Origin: Lateolabrax maculatus
Taxonomy: Eukaryota; Chordata; Actinopteri; Acropomatiformes; Lateolabracidae
DNA: 64,000 bases
Assembly (NCBI GenBank): GCA_031216445.1
Contig: CM062218.1
Span: 433,501-497,500 of the forward strand
Direction: 5' to 3'
Each line of letters opens with the position of its first letter. Within the stretch, counting starts at the first letter, position 1. The notes under the pieces are model-generated. The model worked only from the letters and a program-made list of their open reading frames with translations, ran no database searches and was not told the DNA's origin. The position numbers and the translations under genes were made by a program. Positions 48,761 through 60,800 of the stretch are shown in pieces.

Positions 48761-49630
48761 AATAATGCAGGAGACTGCAGGGATGTTTGTCTCAATATAC
48801 GGACGATATTCTGGTTCAGAAAATGTGACATGTGTTCTGCTGCATTGCTGCAGTGTGTGTAAACTGTGGGTTGTTGTTGTTGGGGAGAGTTTTCCCAGTA
48901 ACGTTTCCAGGGGTGAACTATATTTTCACAATATGTCGTATAAATGTCGTATATATGTCATATTTATGTTGTACTTCCACTTCATATACAAGTGCTGAAA
49001 TATTTGTTAAAATGTATTCATGTTGATTTTTTAAAGCTTTTGAATAATTTTAAAGTAAAAATATTTTTAATGTTTATCATTTACCTGTGAGATGATGTTA
49101 CAGTTAAGTGTCACTAAAGCACTGAAAGGATTTGAAGTGTTAGTTGAAGCGTAAGAGATGAAAGCAGTTGAAGAGTAAGACTGACTGCATGTAAATTCAT
49201 TCATATTCATTTTCCTAACTAGAGAAGAAGAAATAAAATAAAAAATAAAAAAATTGCTCAGAGTTAAAAAATTAGCAGTATTATAATCAATATTTGAAAT
49301 AAGTCGTTTAAATGTCTTTGAAACAATGTGAATGAGTTAAAATGTTAAAAATGTTAATTCTTTACATCCAAAATAAAGTAAAGTAGTGTTATGCTTTGTT
49401 TTATCTATAAAATTCATTATTTGTAGATTGAAAACTATTTTAACTTATTTTATATTCTAAAATCATTATTATAAAAATCTAATACATATTTGATTCTGAT
49501 ATATCACAATATATGATATATATAGTTGTCGCTGGATGGCGCTGTCGGGCTCCTTTACCGGAATGTAGGCTACCGTGCGCGCCCACGTGTCCGAGCGCGT
49601 GCACGCGTGTTGAGAGAGAGCATCTGCCTC
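48761..49630. other. AT-rich interval between the TLR gene and plekho1
   Basis: No exon seen. The base composition is strongly AT-rich to about 49520, then turns GC-richer (GTGCGCGCCCACGTGTCCGA near 49575), which probably marks the distal plekho1 promoter region. The CACGTG E-box sits at 49583-49588. Confidence 0.5.
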
Positions 49631-49711
49631 CACACACACACACACACACAATAACACACACTCACACACACACACAATAACACACACTCACACACACACA
49701 CACACACACAC

Positions 49712-49752
<41 letters not shown>

Positions 49753-49878
49753 AACACACACTCTCACACACACACACACACACACACACACAATAACACA
49801 CACACACACACACACACACAATAACACACACTCTCACACACACACACACACTCACACACACACGATAACACACACTCA

Positions 49879-49918
<40 letters not shown>

Positions 49919-49996
49919 AACACACACTCACACACACACACACACACACACACACAATAACACACACACACACACACACACACAATAACACACACG
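49631..49996. repeat. (CA)n microsatellite with AATAACAC interruptions
   Basis: About 360 bases of CACACA broken at intervals by AATAACACACACTC, giving a variable higher-order unit of 30-60 bases. It ends less than 240 bases before the plekho1 ATG, so it lies in or beside the core promoter. Confidence 0.95.
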
Positions 49997-50233
49997 GGGA
50001 GGATGCTGCCGCGGCTCAGACAACAGACGCGGAGCTGAAGGAGAACCGGACGGACACTCCGTCACCGACACCAGGATTTACCGGGCACCGAGCTACCGGC
50101 GCCGGGCCGAACCTCCCGCCGGGCCGGGCCGAACCTCCCGCCGGGCCGGGCCGAACCTCCCGCCGGGCCGGGCCGAACCTCCTCCCCCGTCGGTGTGATT
50201 CTCCGGTGAGCGGCGGAGCGGAGCGGAGGGAGG
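49997..50233 (+). promoter_or_regulatory. plekho1: plekho1 5'UTR/promoter with GC-rich tandem
   Basis: GC-rich sequence between the microsatellite and the ATG at 50234. Bases about 50098-50182 hold nearly four units of a 22-bp repeat (GGGCCGAACCTCCCGCCGGGCC). No TATA box. The context before the ATG is GAGGATGA. The tandem would be transcribed in the 5'UTR if initiation is upstream of it. Confidence 0.6.
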
Positions 50234-51266
50234 ATGAAGAAAAGCCACCAGAGCAGACGGGTAGGAGTCACTCATTCATCTGTTCATGATGTTTCTTTAT
50301 ATTTACAGAATGTTCCTTTAACACTGAGTGTGATTGTATCATCATCATCATCATCATCATCATAATGATTCATATTCTAATAATGAGATTAATATTCAGG
50401 CGGCAGCGCGGTGGAGGAATCACATCATTACACCACGACACCTTGTTCCTGTCAGGCAGCAGCTCGATTATAGATTTATATGATATGAGATCAATACTTT
50501 TAAGTCATCAATGATATTCATTTAATATTGTCATTATTTGATCTGCAGGAATCAGTGGAAGAGACCTTTCATAGGGGTCCCCGGGTCAGGACTCTGCCGG
50601 GTCCTGTAGTCTCCCTCTGACCCCGTTGTTGTATTTGGTGTGTTTCAGGGCGTTCAGGACGCGGGTCAGCAGGCCGTCCAGCAGACAGAGAAAGTGGGCT
50701 GGATCAGGAAGTTCTGCGGCCGAGGTATCTTCAGAGAACTGTGGAGGAACCGGTATGTGGTCCTGAGAGGAGACCAGCTCTACATCTCTGACAAGGAGGT
50801 GAGGACCTTCTTTATATATTTATATAATTTATATGTACAGACACAGTATTTTTATACGGGCACAGACCGAGACGCCTCAGGACGCAACTGGATGGACCAA
50901 CAACCAATCAGAGCAATGAGACGCCGTCCTGTCGTGCGTCCCGTCAGTACAGCGAACGCATCTTTCTCATCAACATCAAGTTTAAGTGCAGTTCGTTGTT
51001 CTTCTTTTAGAGAAGATGTAGCGTCCAGGTGGTTTAATACTGACAGAGGATTCAACAGAACGCTCCACATCAGCGGCAGCCATCTTGGTTGTTTATGAAA
51101 CGGCGCTCCTCTCTGTCAGTCATCGTATTAAGCCCGCCCCGTATTAGATAAACGGTTGTGATTGGCTTGACACACTCCAGGACGGGTGGAAATCTGTATT
51201 AACGGGAGGCTTAACGTTCACGCAGTTTCTCTTGACTGTCCTTCAGTATTAAATACTCCACTATAT

Positions 51267-51303
<37 letters not shown>

Positions 51304-51324
51304 TATATATATATATATATATAA

Positions 51325-51381
<57 letters not shown>

Positions 51382-52816
51382 TTATATAAACTCCAGCATG
51401 TGGTCTGAATGTTACAATAGACACTTGCCACATTAGGCTTACAGGCAAAATAAACAGTAAAGCAACATAAAAACTTTCAGGTTCCAAGTTTGAAGTCGGT
51501 ATCGATCCTTGAGCTTCAGTTTTAAGTGAATCCTGCTTTACTGGCCCTCGCTGAGAAAGCAGTCCGAAGTAAAACGCAGCCAACGACAGTGAACTTGGCG
51601 TGTTTAGCTCGGACCTTCCACACCTTCGTAATGAAGCCGTAATGAATCCATGGTGGTGGTGGAACGTGACACCGCTGACGGTGATCAAACGAGTATGCCG
51701 GCCATATATTAGGGAAGTAACGGTACATGGATTCGTCCCGAACCGTTCAGTACAGCACGTTTGGTTCAGTGACTCAAACTTTTTCTGCCAAAGGAGTATT
51801 TTTGTCTAACGTTACTACTCGTACTTCTGTCACCAGCTGTTGTCTTCAGCTGCACCATGTTAGTCGGCTTAGAATTGAGGTCAAGGAGTCGTTATATAAC
51901 TTTCTTTAACAGAAACTATTACGATTTACTTTACTAAGAAATGTATTTTGTTAGTTTTCAATTCCAATCACAAGAGAAAAGAACTCCAGAGAATCAAAAG
52001 TCTTGTTTATTTCTTCTCCTTTACAGACATGAAGGTCTTTGAGTGCAGGACTCAGAGAGCTGGTGGACTTTAGCATCTCTTATTGGATTTGATTGTTTTT
52101 TTTGTGTTTGCTTTTGGTTTTGGGTTTTTTCTGAGAGTGAAATTCTCCAACGAATCAGTCAAATCTGAAAGTCCTCGCTTCATGTTTCAGAGGAAAAACA
52201 TGCGATTGTCTCGTCCTCTGAAGCGTGACGTACAGTTTATGAGATCGCCATGGAAACAGGAAGAAGAACAAGACGTTCATCAGACTTCCTGTTGTTCTTT
52301 AAAGTGTCTGTAAAGGAGATGTTGAGCTGACTGTTGGCGTCTCTGGTGGAGAAAGATCAGCTGGAGCTGCGGCTCATCACGGCTTCACGGAGCTTCACTT
52401 TCAGCTCGTCGCTTATCTATCGTGGTTCACTCTCTCGGCTCTCATGGCGTCGACTTCAGAACACGACAAACAGCAGACAGACGGTCGGAGAGCAGCTGGT
52501 GAACAAGAAGAACTGAGCGCTCCTGATGTGTCTTTATTTTCACTGCCGAGTCATTTCTGTCCAACGCTGAGTCAGACTGATCATGTGACCTGTGATGTCA
52601 CGTTCATGAGAAAGACAAGTGGGCCGAGAGACATTTAGAGTTAAAGAGAGAGAGAGAGAGAGTTTATCTGCTTTTATTCTGCTGTGTGGCCTCAAATACA
52701 CACCAACACACGCACACACACACGCACACACACACACACACAGGGAGGCTGCTGGCTGAACAGTCAACACGTGTCGCTGAATCAAAGATCATCATCTGAC
52801 ACAGCTGAGCCTGAAG

Positions 52817-52868
<52 letters not shown>

Positions 52869-54276
52869 AGGGCCTCTGATTGGTTGAGCTTTATGTTGTT
52901 CAGCAGACGAATGAAACACTGAATTTGATTATTTTCTAAAGAGAAGAAAAGAAGAAGAAGAAAGAAGAAAATAAAGGAGGAAGGTAGGAAAAAGCTCTGA
53001 GTGCTTATATATGCAGGTGTAATGTTTACCATGTCCACCATCTTTAAATCAGCTCGTCGTCTTTCACGACCTGCGTGATGTCATCAGGAAGGAGGAGCCG
53101 GGCTGATTTCACGAAAGAAGAACGTAAACAAACATGGCGTCCGAAGCAGTGTGTGTGATCCTGGCTGTGAGCTTTCCTCTGTTCTCAGTTCACTTCAACA
53201 TGTTTACAGGTGAAGAGCGATCTGTGCTCCTATTGGTCGACGTCACCGTCATGTCACGGAATTTGTCGTACTCAGATAAGAAGAAGAAAACAATCGGACC
53301 CGCTCGTCTTTCTGTCGGGACGCTGTGAGGCGTCGGTTGTCGGGGAAAAACCTGCAACTGTCACACTCGTCGGCCATTTTGGTTCCTGGCGCCTGTCTGG
53401 TCAGGCTGATATCGTGGAGTCTGAATCCGACATTCTTCTTCTTTGTTCTTATCATTATTTAATTTTCTGACAAATATCAGCAAGTGTTGAACCAACATTT
53501 ACTAATGTTACTGCCTTCAGACACTTAGATTTCAGACTGTTGCGGAGCCCCTGAACGCATCCCACAGGTGCAGCAGGTGAAGTGCCGAGCATTCACGCTA
53601 ACTCAGCAGTTCTGACTCAGCTCCACATTAGGTAACAGTCTGCTGAGTCAGACTCACTTGTTTTGATTTGTGAGTCTTTAAACCTTGAGGGCCTTGGGAC
53701 TTTGGATAAAACATCATATTACAAACAGGTAGCAGTAGATTGATTAAGACGTGGAGTTTTGACCTTTCTGTATGTGGGATTGATGTCGTTACCAGTTAAA
53801 GTGACTCTCAGCTGCTTCGCTGTGACGAGAGGAAACAGTGGCGCTCACTGGCCAATCACAGCAGCCGATCCCTGTAACATCCATCACATCAGTGAAGTCA
53901 GGATGCTTTTTGCCACGGCCACGAAGGATTAAACACGACCTGTGGAGGAAATATTATTGGAGTTTTTATTTTTATATGATGAAATAAATACGGTTTTCAG
54001 TCTAGATGATAAATTCAACAGTTGAAGGTTTGATTACAGCGATAACACAATCCATTAAACTAAAATCAAAACTCTTAAAAATCTGCTGCTCAGGTCCAGA
54101 AAAGGAAGGAAGAAATAAAAGATATAAAGTATATACAGTATACATAGTATATAAAGTATATACAGTATATTTATATATATGTAAATTAAGCTTTCTCTGT
54201 TTTCACGATTTCTTCTTTTATTTCTGTTTCTCTTTTTCTGGAGGTTGCCTGACCTGAGCAGCAGAATAATAACTGT

Positions 54277-54325
<49 letters not shown>

Positions 54326-54634
54326 CCTGCAGTAACATTGAAACAGTTGATCTCGGGGCGTCCTGGTAGCTCTCGGGTTAGGACCTGGTCTGGGACAGGA
54401 CCTGGTCTGGGACAGGACTGAAGCTCAGGCATCAAATTGATCCTATTGACACTGATATCGACAAATGTTCAACACCACCAGCTGCTACATGTGACTACAC
54501 ACACACACACACACACAAAATCTCTCTCACACACACACACACACTCTCTCTCTCTCACACACACACACACTCTCTCTCTCACACACACACACTCTCTCTC
54601 TCTCACACACACACACTCTCTCGCTCTCACACAC

Positions 54635-54665
<31 letters not shown>

Positions 54666-54803
54666 ACACACAGACACACTCTCCCACTCTCTCTCACACA
54701 CACAAAGATTTAAATTCAGATCAATTCCAATAAACAGCTGAAACCACCCATCACTGTGTGTGTGTGAGAGAGAGAGAGAGTGTGTGTGTGTGTGTGAGAG
54801 AGA

Positions 54804-54884
<81 letters not shown>

Positions 54885-57800
54885 CCCTCTTGTGTGAAGG
54901 TTCAGATTAAAGGGACAGTGCATGTTTTTGCGCCTCACATGTCTGACAGGAGTAGATAATGAAAAGACTGAAGGACATTATCAGGAGTATTATCAGGAGT
55001 ATTATCAGGAGTATTATCAAGTATTATCAAGTATTATCAAGTATTATCAGCAGTATTTTCAGCAGTATTATCAGTAGTATTATCAAGTATTAGCAGTATT
55101 ATCAGGAGTATTATCAGGAGTATTATCAGCAGTATTATCAAGTATTATCAAGTATTATCAGCAGTATTATCAGGAGTATTATCAGTAGTATTATCAAGTA
55201 TTATCAGCAGTATTATCAGGAGTATTATCAGTAGTATTATCAAGTATTATCAGCAGTATTATCAGGAGTATTATCAAGTATTATCAAGTATTATCAGCAG
55301 TATTATCAGCAGTATTATCAGCAGTATTATCAGTAGTATTATCAAGTATTAGCAGTATTATCAGGAGTATTATCAGGAGTATTATCAGCAGTATTATCAG
55401 GAGTATTATCAGTAGTATTATCAAGTATTATCAAGTATTATCAGCAGTATTATCAGGAGTATTATCAGCAGTATTATCTGGAGTATTATCAGCAGTATTA
55501 TCTGGAGTATTATCAGTAATATTATCAGTAGTATTATCAGCAGTATTATCTGGAGTATTATCAGTAGTATTATCAGCAGTATTATCTGGAGTATTATCAG
55601 TAATATTATCAGTAGTATTATCAGTAGTATTATCAAGTATTATCAGCAGTATTATCTGGAGTATTATCAGCAGTATTATCAGGAGTAATATCAAGTATTA
55701 TCCGCAGTATTATCTGGAGTATTATCAGCAGTATTATCAGGAGTAATATCTGGAGTATTATCTGGAGTATTATCAGCAGTATTATCAGCAGTATTTACAG
55801 TACTTTACCTTCACAGTATAAATCCTGGGACATCAGGCCACTGCAGGTTTTCTCTCCTCAGATGAACTTTGTGGATTAAAGTTGAACAAAGTTGATGATG
55901 AATGAAACATGGAAACCAAACGCAGCGAGCGACTCGACTCCTTTCAGTCAGTTTGAACATTTTTCACTTGGATTATCTTCAGTCTGTGTGATTTCAGGTG
56001 CAGCCGACTCTTTGCTTCATGTCTTCCTCTGGATATCTTACTCTCTTCTTCCATGTTGTTCATTTGAGGAATCAGAATATTGGAGTTAAAAACCAGCTGA
56101 TATCATCAAATTAAAGCACAAACTGTATTTTTATCCAGTGAAACTGCAGCATTGTGTGTTTGAGGCCAAGAAAGAAGCACTGTGGGATTTTACTGCAGTA
56201 AAAGTACTAAGAACTCAGTGTAGAAAGTAAAGTCCTGCATTTAAAATGTTACTTCAGTCCCAAAAGTAAAACTTAATTCACAGCTAATTCATTCAAGGAC
56301 CTCTGGAACAAGCTTAAGGGCCACTTGTAACTCCTCAAGGACATTTCCAACCTCCTTCTCAAGCTTTCCTGGAACATCCTCAAAGACCACTGGTAATTCT
56401 CTCAAGGACCTTACAATCCACTAAAAACTGTGTAACCTACTCAAAGACCACCACAACCTCATCAAGGACATCAACACCTCTTTAAAGACCTCTGGAAGCT
56501 CCTCAGAGACAACTCAAACCTCCTCCAGGACTCCTGGAATGTTTTATTGATGTTGCATTAAAGTTATATTCATGTTATATTAAGGTTATATTGAGGTTAT
56601 ATTGAGGTTATTATATAGATAGTCTCAATATAAAAACCAGACAGTGATGTAGATAAATGTGTGCTTGTGTGTTTGCAGGTGAAAGATGAGCGGAAAGCGC
56701 AGGAAGTGTTCGACCTGGCTGATTACGAGCGTTCGGAGGAACTGAGGAAAGCAAAGAGTCGCAGCAAGAAGAACCACAGTCGCTTCACTCTGCTGCGCTG
56801 CCGACAGCCAGGAAACAAGGTGAGTCCCGTCCTCCAGAAGGAACCCGCTGGGTCTCACCTGAACCTGGAGTCAGAGGAGTTAGTGATCGAGATCAAGTTA
56901 TAACGGACAAGCGTCCTCTTCCTCCATTTAAAAACAGGAGGATCGGACAGCTAAATGTCTAATAAATACTATGAATAAGTGATTCTTCAGTGTTTCTGTC
57001 TTCGTCTTCGTCTTCGTCTTCATCCTCCTCCTCCTCCTCTCTCGTGTCCGTCCTCTGCTCAGAGATTACTCTGCCCCGCCTGACTCACGCTGCCACGTCA
57101 TTGGTGGATTCCCTCCTACATCCGTGTCAGGATTGGTGGATTAGATGGTGTATCACCCGCCCACCCGGACTCGGCCGCAGTGATTGGCAGAGCTGTGTTG
57201 TTTTCTTCTCTTCTGAAAAGGTTTAATCCGCAGAATCCCATTAGTCTGTCAGAGGACGAGTTACAGCTGAATAATCCTGCAGAGTTCTAACACTTTCACA
57301 TGTTAGTCTGTCGCTCTCTGCCGCTCTTATTCGGATCTGCTGCAGTTTATTGCAGCCAGACGTGAATCTGAAATAAGTTGTGTCCGTGCAGCATCTCCCC
57401 GTCCTCTTTCAGTCAGTCTGATCCGTCAGAGGTTAGAGGAGCAGAGTGATGTTGCCTCAACATCAGTTGGTAAATTAAAATGTAATTTCTTTGTTTGATC
57501 TTTCAGATAAAAGCATGAAATGTATTAAACATTAGCGTCACAAATGTTTAATGGTAGAACTACATACTGTAGTTATTTAGTATTAAGACATTTCTATAAA
57601 ATACAAAAACACATATAATCTGCCATCAAACTAAAGTCAAGAAGATCTGCAGTCGACAAACAATATTAGTGACAGCAAATATGTTGAAGAACATACTGAA
57701 CAACAGCAACAGTAAATATTAGGTGTATAGATACAATGAAAAGAATAAATGGGCTTTAGTTACAGCTAATAACATTAGCAACATTTGAGTAGCTGCAAAA

Positions 57801-60800
57801 ATGTAGCACCAAATAATTCAGTTCCACTGTATAAAAACTAAAATTCATCAGATACACTGAATAACAGTATTGATGAGGAACAGTGGCTGCACAAATAAAT
57901 GTATTAACTTTACTAAAATGTTATTTATATGTGCAACAGTGAAGTACTTTAACTTCACTTAGGAAAATGGCACCACGTCATTACACTAAACATGAGGAAC
58001 AAAAACTACTAACTTACACTAGTTACTAAAGATTATCTACACCAAATAAACCAGCTACACTAGCTGCACTAAACAGTAATGTTACCAAATAACTTTGTTA
58101 ACTTGTACACCAGCTTCATTAAAACATTGGCGGCGTTAAAAAACCTTACTTGCCTCAGCTAAAACAATAAAAACGCGTCTGTGTTTTCATTACAGCAGCT
58201 TGAATGTTGAGTGTCTAATGTTCCCTTTGTATTTCTGTCAGGTTTGTTTTTGTGTGGCCGGTTAAGCCTGGACAGGTAAAACCTACTGTGTCTGTGTTGT
58301 ACACCAAACATAAGTTTTGTCTTTTTGCAGGTTCCCAACCTGGTGTTTCTGGCGGTGAGTCCTGAGGAAAAGGAATCATGGGTCAGCGCCCTCAATGTGG
58401 CAATCATCAAAGCCAAAAACCGCATTTTAGACGAGGTACGAGTTGGTTTGTATTTATGTGTAGTATCCTTGATGAAACTGATAAAGGTTTAAATACCTTA
58501 TTAAAGGGTTATTTACCAATCTACATTTGATTCAGCTCTGTCACGGTTATCCTTAGGTTTATGAAACAATATGGATTCTATTTAAAGAGAGGATCTGTTA
58601 TAAAAGCAACCCGGACTTTTCAGGAGGCACTAGAGTCAGTTTCTCTGTCTCTGTCCAGGTGACCATTGAGGAGGACAGTGCACTGGTTCATCCCACCAGA
58701 GACCGGGCAAAGATCCCTCATGGCCGCCGGCTGCCGACCAGAGGACACCTCATGGCCGTGGTACTGAGATCACTTCTCATCTGTTTGAAATTATTACAGC
58801 TTTCTGTTTTTCTTAATCAAAAACCTTTTTGATGTATGACATTATGAAGATTATCTTTTGAAAATCATGCTGTCTATGATCCCTCGCCCCAGGCGTCCAC
58901 CTCTTCCCACGGCATGCTGACCCTCGACCTGGTTGCTGAGGAGGACGGTTTCTGCCCGGACTACGATGGCGACTCCCGGGAATCCTGGGAGAACCTCGGG
59001 GGTTCATGTGGACAGGTGGCAGCAGTTGGATCTCGGGGGGTCGGAGTTCGCCAGCGAGCCGACACCGACGCGTCAAAACTGCGAGTGACCTCCAAGGAAC
59101 CCAAGTTGAAGACTGGCAGTCTGCCCAGGGGGAGTGAGAGGTCCTGGGGCAAACAGTCCCACATGGAGGCCTCTAAAGTCCACAAGACCCAACAAGTGCA
59201 GGTTAAGACCCTCTAACATGGACCATAGCTTCTGCTATCTGAGACCTGAACCTGAAGACCCAAACCGTCTGACTCCAACTGAAACCAAAACTTGACCCTT
59301 GACTATACTTTTGCTTCATTTGCCATTGGGAGTTTAGTGACGCAAATTCGATATTTTCTTGCTCAATTTTGGTGCAGATTTTCCCAGGTTTTTCCTTGGA
59401 TGTTGGCGCTAGAACTCTAATCTTTGTCTGTCTGTCAACAGGTGTACTCATTGTACGACCAAAAGGACCTTGGTACATTGGCAGAAGTCAGTTGTTATAA
59501 TGGAAACATTTCCTAGGTCTAAACCACCAAACAGCATACTTGAACCAAGTGTTTACTTTCAGGTCCTTCAGGCTCAGTCTCGGACACCACAGCCAGGGAA
59601 GAGGTTCAGCATGCAGGGCCGGAGTCGCTGTGCCTCCATGGACGAAGTCCTCTCCTCCAGGTACACAAACACCTGATAGTGTAGTGATGTGATCCATCTC
59701 CATCAACATACATCAAGTTACATTTACAATCCTGAGGAAACCCTCTGGAGACAAGGGACTGTTCACTACAGGTGCATTCAGAGAAAGAAATATAAAAGGT
59801 ATAATGGATTATACATCCATCCATTGATTCATGTCTTATCTGAATCCGGGTCGTGGTGGCGGTCAGGCTGCACCAGTCTACTTGTAAAGATGATCAGGTG
59901 TCTCTGGGTCTTGTTCGTGAGTGAGGGTAAGATGGATTGGCTATGAGCAGCAAGTTTCTAGTCTCTGTAATTTGATTTTCATTGAAATTAACCGAAAACA
60001 ACGGCTGCCTGGAAGGTAGGAAGTTGATCTAAAAATTGATGGATGATTTGGAAAATGATCAGCAAGAAGGAAACATACTTGGGATTTAGAAGTTATGGTC
60101 CTTTAAGGTTTCACGTCTGGTGATTCACTGGGTTAGGGTTCATACGTCTTTTTCTTTCCTCCTTCTGTCGTCCGTACCCTCTTCTCCTTCCCTTCTTCAG
60201 ACCAGCGATGATTCGCTCAGAGTTACGCTCCGCTCTTCGTCGTTGTCCGACTGAGGAGGAGGCGGGGGGCGGGGCTTCAGCCCAGCCGGTCGGTCAGCTG
60301 CAGAGCCTGATCGCCCAGAGGATGCAGAGAGCTCAGGAGCTGCTGGAGGAGATGAGACTGCAGGTCTGACTTCAGTCCATCAGTTCACTGTTTTTTTAAT
60401 TGACTGACGATATGATGGGACAGTTGAGTCATCAGAAGCAAATAATATAATGCAGAAATAGATAAATGGGATATAATTAAGACTAATTAATTATGTGTTG
60501 GGATTGACAGGAGCTACAGAAGGCCAAAGCAGAGAGAGAACGAGGCAGCAGCTCACCTTACCTGAAGGGTATCGACTCCCCTCGTCTCCACCACCTCAGG
60601 GGCTCAGACTCTCCTCACTCTAGGTTGGTTTGATTGTTTTCAATAATATTTAAAAGTATTTTGACCTCTCAATGTTTTGATTTACACTTTTAATCTCCCA
60701 AAATTAAATCAAGGAAAGGTCATCAGGGAGTCTTTCTGTCTATGACATGAAATGTCTCACGTACAGTTTATTAGGTTTACCAACACTTTCAGGGATAATG

